8,645 nt of DNA, taken from positions 1-8,645 of the forward strand of contig CAJTPO010000078.1 in assembly GCA_910578115.1 (NCBI GenBank), given 5' to 3'. The notes under the pieces were generated by a model that worked only from the letters and a program-made list of their open reading frames with translations, was not told the DNA's origin and did not search any database. Made by a program: the position numbers and the translations under genes. Origin of the DNA: an uncultured Lachnospiraceae bacterium (GTDB lineage: Bacteria > Bacillota > Clostridia > Lachnospirales > Lachnospiraceae). Each line of letters opens with the position of its first letter. Within the stretch, counting starts at the first letter, position 1. Below, in pieces: positions 1 through 6,296 of the stretch.

Positions 1-10
1 TAACTAAAAA

Positions 11-29
11 TTCCTTGAAAAATAAGGAA
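11..29. repeat. Short inverted repeat upstream of the PspC gene
   Basis: TTCCTT (11-16) and AAGGAA (24-29) can pair around a 7-base A-rich loop. An A-run follows on the + strand, which reads as a T-run on the - strand. It could therefore be the end of a terminator for a gene outside the window, or simply A/T-rich leader sequence. I see no convincing sigma-A promoter between it and the start codon at 60, so the PspC promoter probably lies left of the window or overlaps this element. Confidence 0.3.
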
Positions 30-59
30 AAAAGACTTGACTTAATAGGGAGGTAAACT

Positions 60-269
60 ATGGGTGATGATTACAGAAAGCTGGTGCGTTCAAAGTCGAA
101 TCGGACGATCTGCGGTGTGTGTGGAGGAATCGGGGAATACCTGCATGTGGATCCGACGCTGGTACGCCTGATCTGGCTGCTGTGCTCGCTGGGAAGCTGC
201 GGGACGGGGCTGATCATCTACATTGTGGCGGCGCTGGTCATTCCGGAGGATGATACTGTCATCGGCTAG
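60..269 (+). CDS. PspC domain-containing small membrane protein
   Basis: A 69-residue protein consisting of essentially one PspC domain (PF04024). The N-terminal basic segment (residues 5-14) leads into the family hallmark, an ICGVCGGIGEYL stretch at about 17-28. A D-P-T-L-V-R-L-I-W segment follows at 31-39 and merges into one hydrophobic hairpin or helix (about 36-62) that ends in the typical I-P-E. In Enterobacteria PspC belongs to the phage-shock envelope-stress response. In Firmicutes stand-alone PspC proteins of this size are common and their exact role is mostly unknown, so an envelope-stress or membrane-associated role is family inference. The start is fixed by GGGAGG at 48-53, six bases before the ATG. 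A strong hairpin closes the gene about 20 bases past the stop, so it is probably the only or last gene of its transcript. No other psp gene is visible. Confidence 0.9.
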   Translation: MGDDYRKLVRSKSNRTICGVCGGIGEYLHVDPTLVRLIWLLCSLGSCGTGLIIYIVAALVIPEDDTVIG

Positions 270-286
270 CATACAGATAAAACAAA

Positions 287-329
287 TTTCAGGAGAATGT
301 CCGGAACGGACATTCTCCTGAAAACTTTT
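287..329 (+). terminator. Perfect 17-bp hairpin after the PspC gene
   Basis: Bases 287-303 pair without mismatch to 307-323 around the triloop GAA, followed by ACTTTT. The position just after the PspC stop and the very stable stem fit an intrinsic terminator, although the T-tract is short. The other strand ends in an A/T-rich stretch too, so bidirectional function is possible. Confidence 0.8.
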
Positions 330-441
330 AAAAGACTATGATTCCCACCTGGAGGTAAAGGCATCTGTGATTCGGATGGCAGGGCCGGTTACACTGTTTT
401 CTTCTTTTGTTACTGAAAAGTAGTCATTTCGTTCCCTCGGC

Positions 442-469
442 CAAAAAAACGGAAAATTTCTGCCGATAT
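442..469 (+). promoter_or_regulatory. Possible sigma-D/sigma-28 (flagellar-type) promoter
   Basis: GCCGATAT at 462-469 matches the known -10 element of flagellar sigma factors (B. subtilis SigD CCGATAT, enteric FliA GCCGATAA). The -35 (TAAA in the consensus) would be CAAA at 442-445 with a 16-base spacer, or AAAA at 443-446 with 15. It would start transcription near 476, about 70 bases before the start codon at 545. The -10 match is strong. The -35 lies in an A-run and is less informative. No sigma-A promoter of similar quality is seen in 330-544. Confidence 0.5.
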
Positions 470-544
470 CAAAAGATAGATACCTGGTAAAAGGCAGGAT
501 GTTCATCATGTCCGTGATGCTGAAAAATGAGAGGAGAGAAGAAG

Positions 545-1249
545 ATGGATTTTGGAGTGACCGGTAAATCAGGAGAGTACTGTCCGGCGGAGCAGTACCG
601 GAAGAATGCGGCGGGCAAAAGCGGGGGCGTGAGCTTTGCGGAGCTTGCGGCGGCAAAGGCGGTGAGGCAGTCGGATGAGTCGGAGATGAGTTTCAGGGAT
701 ATGTGGCAGGCGAGATTTCCAGGAGCATACTACAACGTCATGGATACATCCAGGATTGACGGTTCTTTATGGGGGAGGAATGATTATCCGTGGGATAAAT
801 ATTTCAGCAATCATGCAGATGATTCTGTTCTGGATTGGAAACCATCGGGTGCGGAGCCTGCTATGCTTGACTCCAGGGTGCAGGCAAAGATTAATTCCAC
901 CATAGGCAGGAAGTCCGTTGTTGTTCCGCCAAAACTGGAAGAAAAGATGAAGAATGACCCGGAGCTGGCAAGGCGTGTTATGGCAAAGGTTGAGGGCTTT
1001 ATTGCGGAGCAGGATATTATGAACCCGAATCCCCGGAAAGGTTATCTGATTGCTTTGGATGAAAATGGGGATATTGCGCATACATGCGTGACAAGTGAAG
1101 GGATGTCAGTGTCATCGGCAGAATTCATAGAAGCCCGCAAAGCAAGGGAAGAAAAACACGCTGAGTATGAGAGGCTGGCAGAGGAAAGCGCCCTGAAACG
1201 CAGGCTGATGGAGCAGACTAGGCAGGTTATATCATATGGGGAAGGATGA
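545..1249 (+). CDS. Uncharacterised cytosolic protein (DUF6033-like)
   Basis: A 234-residue soluble protein with no signal peptide or membrane segment. The ATG at 545 is chosen because AGGAG (532-536) lies 8 bases before it. An in-frame ATG at 527 has no ribosome binding site and would only add six residues. Visible blocks (numbered from 545) are a low-complexity Gly/Ala/Lys-rich N-terminus (1-40) and a block YYNVMDTSRI (about 63-72). A WGRNDYPWDKYF block (76-87) follows, then GRKSVVVPPKLEEKM (121-135) and an edge-strand-like KGYLIALDENG (165-175) that leads into HTCVTSEG. A charged, probably helical tail rich in Glu, Arg and Ala fills 195-228. From memory this resembles a Lachnospiraceae family annotated DUF6033, but I cannot check that. 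Function unknown. The flagellar-type promoter upstream suggests expression with motility or chemotaxis genes, as inference only. The gene is monocistronic, with hairpins before and after it. Confidence 0.85.
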   Translation: MDFGVTGKSGEYCPAEQYRKNAAGKSGGVSFAELAAAKAVRQSDESEMSFRDMWQARFPGAYYNVMDTSRIDGSLWGRNDYPWDKYFSNHADDSVLDWKPSGAEPAMLDSRVQAKINSTIGRKSVVVPPKLEEKMKNDPELARRVMAKVEGFIAEQDIMNPNPRKGYLIALDENGDIAHTCVTSEGMSVSSAEFIEARKAREEKHAEYERLAEESALKRRLMEQTRQVISYGEG

Positions 1250-1277
1250 AACCCTGCGGAGATCGACATTAAGCCTG

Positions 1278-1317
1278 TACAGGATATTTCCGGTGGCCGT
1301 GAAATATCCTGTATTTA
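1278..1317 (+). terminator. 13-bp hairpin after the uncharacterised gene
   Basis: Bases 1278-1290 (TACAGGATATTTC) pair perfectly with 1301-1313. Within the 10-base loop CGG and CCG can extend the stem further. It is followed by TTTAATA, a weak T-tract. Lying 29 bases past the stop at 1249, it is the likely terminator. It may also stop read-through from the ECF gene on the other strand, although no T-run follows there. Confidence 0.65.
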
Positions 1318-1354
1318 ATATGTGATCTTTGAACACCACCAAACGTTCCTTGTC

Positions 1355-1389
1355 TGCAGAGGCCTGTAGATTGTGTAAGGCCGACTGCA
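1355..1389 (-). terminator. Hairpin directly after the ECF S-component gene
   Basis: Immediately downstream of the ECF gene on the - strand, AGGCC/GGCCT arms (+ strand 1361-1365 and 1378-1382) form a 5-bp GC-rich stem around a 12-base loop. TGCA at both outer ends extends it across a small internal loop. The position fits a terminator, but no T-run follows, so it may act only together with the hairpin at 1278-1313. Confidence 0.35.
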
Positions 1390-1998
1390 TTACTGAACTT
1401 TAAGCAGTTTCTTTTTATTTTCGATGGTAAAGAAAAGGTCGGATCTCTTCAAGGCCGGCCGCAGCGCCATATAGACGATAACGGATACGACCGTGGAAGT
1501 CACCGCATTGATGGAAGTGGATGCGATGTTCCATGCCAGGGTCACATCGGCGGCGGGTCTGCCCAGGATCAGCCGCTTGTAGAAGTAGCCGACGAGTGGA
1601 TCGAAGATGACATTGAACAAAAGCCCGCCGACCGCTGCGGCGATGGTCCATTTTAATACCCTGGCGTTATCTTTTTCCGTACTGATATGGCCGAGCCTGT
1701 GAGCGATCAGACCGGTGATCAGGCCGATGCACAGTTTCAGAATAAAGGTCTTGGGTGCATAGAGGATATAGTAGGGATCCAGAAGATCGCCTATGGTCAT
1801 GCCGATGGCTCCACCCGCGCCGCCGTATAAACCGCCCAGCAGAAGCGCTCCCAGAACGCATACCGCATTGCCCAGGTGAATGGATGTGGCATCGCCGCCG
1901 GGCAGAGTGATCTTGATCTGCAGGAAGGTAAATACCACGTAGGAGAGCGCAGCGAAGACGCCCGTCATAACAAGTTTCAACAGTTTTTCATTTTTCAT
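1390..1998 (-). CDS. ECF transporter S component, substrate unknown
   Basis: A 202-residue integral membrane protein with about six hydrophobic segments (roughly 8-28, 40-60, 62-80, 85-102, 116-138 and 157-180). It matches the S (substrate-binding) components of energy-coupling-factor vitamin importers, PF07155/riboflavin-type. Visible hallmarks are the loop L-P-G-G-D-A-T-S-I-H-L-G-N (32-44), the glycine-rich GGLYGGAGGAIGMTIGDLLDP (55-75), and a P-K-T-F-I-L-K-L segment (82-89) before helix 4. S components bind one vitamin or cofactor and dock onto a shared EcfA/EcfA'/EcfT module. None of those is here, so it is probably a group-II solo S component using a module elsewhere. The family name says riboflavin, but the sequence does not fix the substrate, and I see no vitamin riboswitch in its leader. 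The start is supported by GAGGGA (2004-2009, - strand) five bases before the ATG. Confidence 0.88.
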   Translation of the reverse strand: MKNEKLLKLVMTGVFAALSYVVFTFLQIKITLPGGDATSIHLGNAVCVLGALLLGGLYGGAGGAIGMTIGDLLDPYYILYAPKTFILKLCIGLITGLIAHRLGHISTEKDNARVLKWTIAAAVGGLLFNVIFDPLVGYFYKRLILGRPAADVTLAWNIASTSINAVTSTVVSVIVYMALRPALKRSDLFFTIENKKKLLKVQ

Positions 1999-2084
1999 GG
2001 TGATCCCTCATTTCTTCTGGTTTTGTATTTGCTTTTATCAGTTACTGTTATCGGTTTTTCTTCACGATATGCAGTATAGTATGA

Positions 2085-2112
2085 ATTATAAGCAAAAATG
2101 GTATGATGAAAA
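2085..2112 (-). promoter_or_regulatory. Likely sigma-A promoter of the ECF S-component gene
   Basis: On the - strand a perfect TATAAT (+ strand 2085-2090) lies 16 bases downstream of TTTTCA (2107-2112, 4 of 6 to TTGACA). Transcription would start near 2078, giving a leader of about 80 bases. That leader holds only weak pairing (ATCG/CGAT) and no recognisable riboswitch core. Confidence 0.5.
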
Positions 2113-2207
2113 GTGCCAATTTAAGATTTTATGACCATACCAGAAGGAATCAGGACAGGTAACCGTGAGATTATTGCTTTTCAGTTACTTTTTTATGGTA
2201 TCTGTCC
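2099..2207. other. Two inverted-repeat structures in the divergent spacer
   Basis: The 311-base gap between the ECF and CmpB-like genes (1999-2309) contains two foldable elements. TGGTATG (2099-2105) pairs with CATACCA (2136-2142). GGACAGGTA plus CC (2153-2164, one bulged A) pairs with GGTATCTGTCC (2197-2207) around a 32-base loop that includes a T-run. The first touches the -35 of the ECF promoter and could be an operator. The second could be a leader structure for the rightward gene. No clear sigma-A promoter for that gene is visible, and the rest of the gap shows nothing identifiable. Confidence 0.3.
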
Positions 2208-2309
2208 GGCACAATCAGGCAATACTATATGATATACGATCAATACCCAATCCAATATCAGGAAGCACCTCTGACAAGAAGAGCACACGAAGAAAAATGA
2301 GGCAGGCAT

Positions 2310-2909
2310 ATGGAACAGCAGCGCAGATCACACGGCAAATATGACTTATGCAGTCAAAAGAACCGGACGGCAGGACTCTTAACGGCAGACTTCTTTTTCT
2401 ATGTATGGCTGTTCTTTCTGTTGGCGGTGTTCGGCTGGCTGTGGGAGGGATTTCTGTATCTTTTCAAAGATGACATGTATGTCAACCGCGGTTTTCTGAC
2501 AGGACCGTGGCTTCCGATCTATGGGATGGGCGGTGTTATGCTGGAAGTGCTGTTTCACAGATGGCGGGACAGACCGGTGCTGACATTTGTATCATCCATG
2601 GCGGTATGTACGATGCTGGAATATGCGGCCGGCTGGTATCTGGAATTGACCTGGGGAGTCAAATGGTGGGATTACAGCGCCATGCCCTGGAATCTGCATG
2701 GACGGGTGTGTCTGTACGGCAGCATTTTCTTCGGTCTGGGCGGGCTGCTGCTCATCTGGCTGGTAAGTCCGCTTTTCTATTCGCTGTACTGCAGGATTCC
2801 ATGGCGGATTCAGGCAGGAGCAGGTATCCTGTTATTACTGCTTTTTACGGCAGATGCGTCCTACAGTGCCATGCGGCCGCATGTAGGGATGGGCGTTACG
2901 TACCGGTGA
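2310..2909 (+). CDS. CmpB-type putative ABC transporter permease (PF06541)
   Basis: A 199-residue membrane protein with about five helices (roughly 24-50, 66-84, 91-112, 134-160 and 168-186) after a basic cytosolic N-terminus. It matches the family named putative ABC-transporter type IV / CmpB. Hallmarks are N-R-G-F-L-T-G-P-W-L-P-I-Y-G (59-72), an M-L-E-Y motif (102-105), W-W-D-Y-S (119-123) and N-L-H-G-R-V-C-L (128-135). Despite the family name a transport role is poorly supported, and no ATPase partner lies next to it, so function should be treated as unknown. GAGG at 2299-2302 lies seven bases before the ATG at 2310. The gene converges on the MATE gene with only 30 bases between stops and no terminator there. 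Its last five codons and stop lie inside an 18-bp sequence that is repeated at the end of the MATE gene. Confidence 0.85.
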   Translation: MEQQRRSHGKYDLCSQKNRTAGLLTADFFFYVWLFFLLAVFGWLWEGFLYLFKDDMYVNRGFLTGPWLPIYGMGGVMLEVLFHRWRDRPVLTFVSSMAVCTMLEYAAGWYLELTWGVKWWDYSAMPWNLHGRVCLYGSIFFGLGGLLLIWLVSPLFYSLYCRIPWRIQAGAGILLLLLFTADASYSAMRPHVGMGVTYR

Positions 2910-2953
2910 GATGCGGCAGCGACTGTCGATGCGGTGGCGTTACGTACCGGTGA
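2892..2953. repeat. 18-bp direct repeat spanning two convergent gene ends
   Basis: GGCGTTACGTACCGGTGA occurs at 2892-2909 and again at 2936-2953, exact over 18 bases. The first copy encodes the end and stop of the CmpB-like protein on the + strand. The second contains the stop and last codons of the MATE gene read on the - strand. GATGCGG also occurs twice between them (2910-2916 and 2929-2935... approximately), so the true duplication unit may be longer and imperfect. The repeat contains the palindromes TACGTA and ACCGGT. Confidence 0.85.
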
Positions 2954-4286
2954 CCTGCAGTCCGGCCATCTGCCGCCATTTTCCGTGCAGATATCTGATC
3001 ACGAAGCAGGTGATCCGGCAGAGCCAGTCCAGAACCATGGCGATCCACACGCCGATGGCCCCATATCCCATCTGCACGCCGATCACATAACTGAAACCGA
3101 TGCGGAAGATAAACATGGAGGCGATGGACACGATCATGGTATAGCGCACATCGTTGCAGGCCCTGAGCATATTGGGCAGGGTGAAGGACAAAGGCCACAG
3201 GAAGCAGGCGCAGCCGTTGTGGATAAAGACAAGTATCCGGGCCAGCCGGGTGGTCTCGGCACTGAGTCCATACAATCCGAGGATCGGGTTCAGGATCAGG
3301 AAGAGAACGATATTCAGCGCAATCGTGGGTATGTAGGCCATGATGATCAGCTTTTTCGTATAGAGGCGCACCTGTTTTTCATCGCCGGCTCCCACACACT
3401 GGCCGATGACGGTGATCATGGCAAGATTGACGGCCTGTCCCACGAGGATGCCCACACTGTCCAGATTGTTGGCGACGCCGTTGGCAGCGATCTGGACGGT
3501 GCCGAAGCCGGAGATGATGCTCACCACGAGTACGCGTCCCAGCTGGAAGATGCCGTTCTCCACGCCGCTGGGAATACCGATGTAGAGAATCTTCTTCACC
3601 ATACCGGGATCCAGGTGGAAAGGCTCTTTCACAAAGCAGATATCCAGTGCCGGGTTGCGTAACAGGACATAGAGAACGATGCTGCCCACGGCTCTGGAGA
3701 TCAGCGAGGGGATCGCCACACCGGCAGCTCCCATGTGGAGACCGAAAATACATATGGCATTTCCCGCGACATTGATCAGGTTGATCAGGATAGAGACTTT
3801 CAGCGTGACCTGGGAATTACCCATGGAGCGGAACAGCGCCGCGCAGGCATTGTACACTGCAAGGAATGGGAAGGAAAAGGCGGAGATCGTCAGGTAGATC
3901 AGCGCGCTCTCCATAACATCCGCCTCGATGCTGCCGAAGAACAGGTGCAGCATGGGCCGTCTGAGCAGGACGACGATCAGGCCGATCAGCACGCCCGCAA
4001 AGATTACGGTATACAACAGCTGTCTGGCGGACCTTCTGGCATCTTCTTTGTGTCTGGCTCCCAGACACTGGGAAGTCACCACGGCGCCGCCCGTCGCCAG
4101 TGCGGCCATGATATTGAACATCAGGATATTGATCATGTCCACCAGCGAGACGCCGGATACGGCCGCCTCTCCCACGGAGGAGATCATCATGGTATCCGCC
4201 ATGCCCACCGTGATGGCCAGCGCCTGCTCGAAGATCAGCGGTATGATCAGTTTTCGTAAGTCTTTAGCGGAAAAAAGAGAATTCAT
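2940..4286 (-). CDS. MATE family efflux transporter
   Basis: A 448-residue inner-membrane protein with about 12 hydrophobic helices in two homologous halves, the usual MATE size. These carriers export cationic drugs, metabolites or other organic compounds using a Na+ or H+ gradient. The family signature is plain near the N-terminus: L-I-I-P-L-I-F-E-Q, then V-G-M-A-D-T-M-M-I-S-S-V-G-E-A-A-V-S-G-V-S. A TGGAVVTSQCLGA block sits in helix 2-3, and a matching I-P-S-G-V-E-N motif opens the second half. The substrate cannot be told from sequence. The reading frame stays open to an ATG at 4322, but that ATG has no usable ribosome binding site. AAGAAGGA (4300-4307, - strand) fits the ATG at 4286 (13 bases away, a little long) better than the one at 4298 (1 base). 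MNSLFSAKDL is also the usual N-terminus for the family. The gene is probably monocistronic, with no terminator visible before its neighbour's stop. Confidence 0.92.
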   Translation of the reverse strand: MNSLFSAKDLRKLIIPLIFEQALAITVGMADTMMISSVGEAAVSGVSLVDMINILMFNIMAALATGGAVVTSQCLGARHKEDARRSARQLLYTVIFAGVLIGLIVVLLRRPMLHLFFGSIEADVMESALIYLTISAFSFPFLAVYNACAALFRSMGNSQVTLKVSILINLINVAGNAICIFGLHMGAAGVAIPSLISRAVGSIVLYVLLRNPALDICFVKEPFHLDPGMVKKILYIGIPSGVENGIFQLGRVLVVSIISGFGTVQIAANGVANNLDSVGILVGQAVNLAMITVIGQCVGAGDEKQVRLYTKKLIIMAYIPTIALNIVLFLILNPILGLYGLSAETTRLARILVFIHNGCACFLWPLSFTLPNMLRACNDVRYTMIVSIASMFIFRIGFSYVIGVQMGYGAIGVWIAMVLDWLCRITCFVIRYLHGKWRQMAGLQVTGT

Positions 4287-4429
4287 TTTATGTACCATGT
4301 CCTTCTTATGAGAAATTGTCATCCCGCCGTCGGAGCCGCGGGAGCGTCATGCAGTTTCAATAAATCTATTGTAAATCCAAAATATAAAAATAGGAATACC
4401 AAGATTGAAAAATCAGGTATTTCAGAATG

Positions 4430-4558
4430 CAGAAGGTTATGATTCACGGGTCAGGAATGCGCTGAACTGCGCATTCCTTGAGAACATGATTCAGAAGGTT
4501 ACGATTCACAGCCGGTCGGGACGTAAACCGTAATTGCACAAGAGCAGGATATGACCGG
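4430..4558. repeat. Repeat-palindrome-repeat element in the MATE/regulator spacer
   Basis: An 18-base unit, CAGAAGGTTATGATTCAC at 4430-4447, recurs at 4492-4509 with one change (T4440 to C4502), a period of 62 bases. Between the copies a perfect hairpin forms: AGGAATGCGC (4453-4462) with GCGCATTCCT (4469-4478) around a 6-base loop. The right copy runs into further pairing: GGTTACG (4497-4503) with CGTAAACC (4522-4529, one bulge), and CCGGTC (4512-4517) with GACCGG (4553-4558). The layout looks like an interspersed palindromic repeat or miniature element rather than a simple terminator. It lies in the 427-base gap 4287-4713, which otherwise holds only A/T-rich sequence and the promoter of the next operon. 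Confidence 0.6.
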
Positions 4559-4607
4559 TAGAAGTGTTTTTCGATAAGCACCGTAAAATGCAGGCGGAAA
4601 TAATTTT

Positions 4608-4636
4608 TAGACACGCTGAGAAAAAGATGGTAAAAT
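4608..4636 (+). promoter_or_regulatory. Strong sigma-A promoter of the regulator operon
   Basis: TAGACA (4608-4613, 5 of 6 to TTGACA) is followed after exactly 17 bases by TAAAAT (4631-4636, 5 of 6 to TATAAT). A TG at 4628-4629 supplies an extended -10. Transcription would begin near 4643, leaving a leader of about 70 bases. An alternative (CTGAGA at 4616, TATATT at 4640, spacer 18) overlaps it and is weaker. Confidence 0.7.
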
Positions 4637-4699
4637 TGATATATTGATTCGGGACTTCGTATTGAAAACTCTCGTACAGAGACAGAGCAGCGATTGATC

Positions 4700-4705
4700 G
4701 GGAGG
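4700..4705 (+). promoter_or_regulatory. Ribosome binding site that fixes a TTG start
   Basis: GGGAGG at 4700-4705 lies 8 bases before TTG at 4714. A GTG at 4705 in the same frame overlaps this site and cannot be served by it. The regulator therefore most likely starts with TTG at 4714. Confidence 0.75.
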
Positions 4706-4713
4706 TGTCTATC

Positions 4714-6285
4714 TTGTATACAGCGGTTATTGTAGATGATGAGTTAAAAATATGTCAGTTGATCCGGTGCCTGGGGGATTGGGAGAAGTTGGGAATTGAG
4801 ATCATCGATATCTGCCAGGACGGTGAAACGGCAGTAGAGAGTATCCTGAGGAACAGGCCTGATATCGTGCTTACAGATATCAGGATGCCTGTCTATGACG
4901 GACTGGAGATCATTTCGCAGGTGCGGGAGAGAGAACTGGACACTTCTTTTATTGTGATCAGCGGCTACCGGCAGTTTGAATATGCAAGGCAGGCTCTGAA
5001 GTACGGTGTCGTAGATTTTCTGGTCAAGCCCATTGGTCAGGACGATTTAAACGCTGCTCTGAGGAAGGCCGTGGAGGAAATCATAGATCAGGATAACGTT
5101 AAGCGGGTGAATTCTCTGCTCTGTGATAAAGAGAAAAGGGATAAGGAGAGCCTGCTCCAGAAAGCTGTAGAGGAAGAGGATGCCTTCTGGCCGGAAGAAG
5201 TGAGAAAGGCAGAAAGCCTTTTTGCGGGGGATGTTTTTCAGGCTGTCTTTCTGAAGACAAACAGGAAAGAACTGAACAGAAAGGAATCGAAGCTTTTCGA
5301 GAGCGCCGGCCGCTATCTGGAAGAGTGTATGCCCGAAGAGATGGAGAAGATCATTGTCAGTAAAGCAGACGGGTTGTACCTGTTGATGAATTACGCTGGG
5401 GAAAGGGGACAGGAAATCCGCAGGGCCCTTTACGAAGTATTGAAACGTGTGGAACGGGAAAATGAGATATATGGCCAGTTTGGCGTATCCGTGGGTGTCG
5501 GCGCTGCGGTAGATGAGATCGGTAAGATGAAATCGTCTATCCGCACGGCAAAGGAAGCCTGGCAGCAGCGGATCACGTCTGACAGGAAGGACCTGATCGT
5601 GTACGGTGAAAAGACTGCCGGGAGTACCGAAAAGCAGCAGCTTTTCTCGGAGACGGAGTGGCGAGAATTCAGGTCTTTGCTTGAAAACTGCAGTCTTCAG
5701 GGGACTGCGGGAATGATTGATCAACTGGAGATAACGGTTCAGAGCAGCCGGCAGATATCGGCCGCATCTTTGCTGGAAGCGGTGCGGCAGGTAGTGTTTA
5801 TGGTGGAGACAGCACTGGCGGAGGAAGCACATACGGACAAGAGCAGGGATGTGGAGGAGGTTATGGAGGAGTTCAGGTGCTGCGACACGATTTCGGATCT
5901 GTTTTTGCACCTTAAACTGTTCGTCAATAATTCCATTCAAACTTATCAGGAGAAAAAGCAGTCCATGAAAATGTTTCCGATCCGTAAAGCGGAGGAATAT
6001 CTGGCCGGAAACTATATGAAGGATGTTTCTCTGGAAGAGATGGCGCAGATCGTGGAACTCAGCCCGGCTTATTTTTCCCGGCTTTTCAAGCAGGTTGAGG
6101 GGATCAATTATATTGATTATCTGACGCAGATCAGGATCAACAATGCGAAGAATATGTTGAAGAACACGACCGTATCTGTCAAGACGATCGCGGCAGAGGT
6201 GGGGTATGGCAACGAGAAATATTTCAGAAAACTGTTTAAGAAAGAAGTAGGGATCAGGCCGAGCGAGTACCGTAAACTTCATTGA
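4714..6285 (+). CDS. YesN-type response regulator, REC + AraC DNA-binding domain
   Basis: A 523-residue cytosolic transcription regulator, of normal length for the YesN family. Residues 1-120 form a receiver domain: acidic pair D8-D9, phospho-acceptor D55 in V-L-T-D-I-R-M-P, switch S83, and K105 in F-L-V-K-P. The middle (about 165-300) resembles the degenerate GGDEF-like linker of this family, with G-V-S-V-G-V-G-A near its end. The C-terminus (423-523) is an AraC/XylS domain with two helix-turn-helices (about 439-459 and 487-509) and the ending G-I-R-P-S-E-Y. All phosphorylation residues are intact. It should be phosphorylated by the kinase encoded 11 bases downstream and act on nearby or distant promoters, in this family often of carbohydrate uptake genes. 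It is first in the operon behind a strong promoter. The leader does not show an obvious AraC-type direct repeat operator. The targets are unknown. Confidence 0.93.
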   Translation: MYTAVIVDDELKICQLIRCLGDWEKLGIEIIDICQDGETAVESILRNRPDIVLTDIRMPVYDGLEIISQVRERELDTSFIVISGYRQFEYARQALKYGVVDFLVKPIGQDDLNAALRKAVEEIIDQDNVKRVNSLLCDKEKRDKESLLQKAVEEEDAFWPEEVRKAESLFAGDVFQAVFLKTNRKELNRKESKLFESAGRYLEECMPEEMEKIIVSKADGLYLLMNYAGERGQEIRRALYEVLKRVERENEIYGQFGVSVGVGAAVDEIGKMKSSIRTAKEAWQQRITSDRKDLIVYGEKTAGSTEKQQLFSETEWREFRSLLENCSLQGTAGMIDQLEITVQSSRQISAASLLEAVRQVVFMVETALAEEAHTDKSRDVEEVMEEFRCCDTISDLFLHLKLFVNNSIQTYQEKKQSMKMFPIRKAEEYLAGNYMKDVSLEEMAQIVELSPAYFSRLFKQVEGINYIDYLTQIRINNAKNMLKNTTVSVKTIAAEVGYGNEKYFRKLFKKEVGIRPSEYRKLH

Positions 6286-6296
6286 GGAGAGCGGAA

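Noticed and set aside
15..47. Sigma-A promoter for the PspC gene
   Set aside because: TTGAAA (15-20) and TTGACT (37-42) look like -35 boxes, but no -10 lies at a proper distance before the ribosome site at 48-53.
336..656. 106-residue - strand frame around the start of the uncharacterised gene
   Set aside because: It is low-complexity Ser/Pro/Phe-rich, overlaps the promoter region and the N-terminus of the + strand gene, and has no convincing ribosome site.
1999..2309. Vitamin riboswitch for the ECF gene
   Set aside because: I looked for TPP, FMN, cobalamin, preQ1 and fluoride core motifs on both strands and saw none. The likely leader is only about 80 bases.
2910..2939. Terminator between the convergent CmpB-like and MATE genes
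   Set aside because: The 30-base spacer has only a 4-bp CGAC/GTCG pairing with a 1-base loop and no T-run.
2507..2953. 148-residue + strand frame overlapping the CmpB-like gene
   Set aside because: It lies in another frame of a well-supported membrane protein gene and has no family features. Its identical ending comes only from the 18-bp repeat.
2934..4311. Long + strand frames opposite the MATE gene (242, 174 and 127 residues)
   Set aside because: They are antisense to a clear MATE gene, are rich in His/Asp/Gln as expected of shadow translation, and have no ribosome sites.
4368..4396. MATE promoter with TACAAT (- strand, 4368-4373)
   Set aside because: The -10 is fair, but at 17-base spacing the -35 would be TTCCTA, only 3 of 6 to consensus, too weak to annotate in A/T-rich sequence.
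4430..4509. CRISPR-like array
   Set aside because: There are only two 18-base units, the intervening sequence is a perfect hairpin rather than a unique spacer, and no cas gene is near.
5047..6282. 411-residue - strand frame opposite the response regulator
   Set aside because: Antisense shadow of a gene whose receiver and AraC motifs are all intact. No domain is recognisable on this strand.
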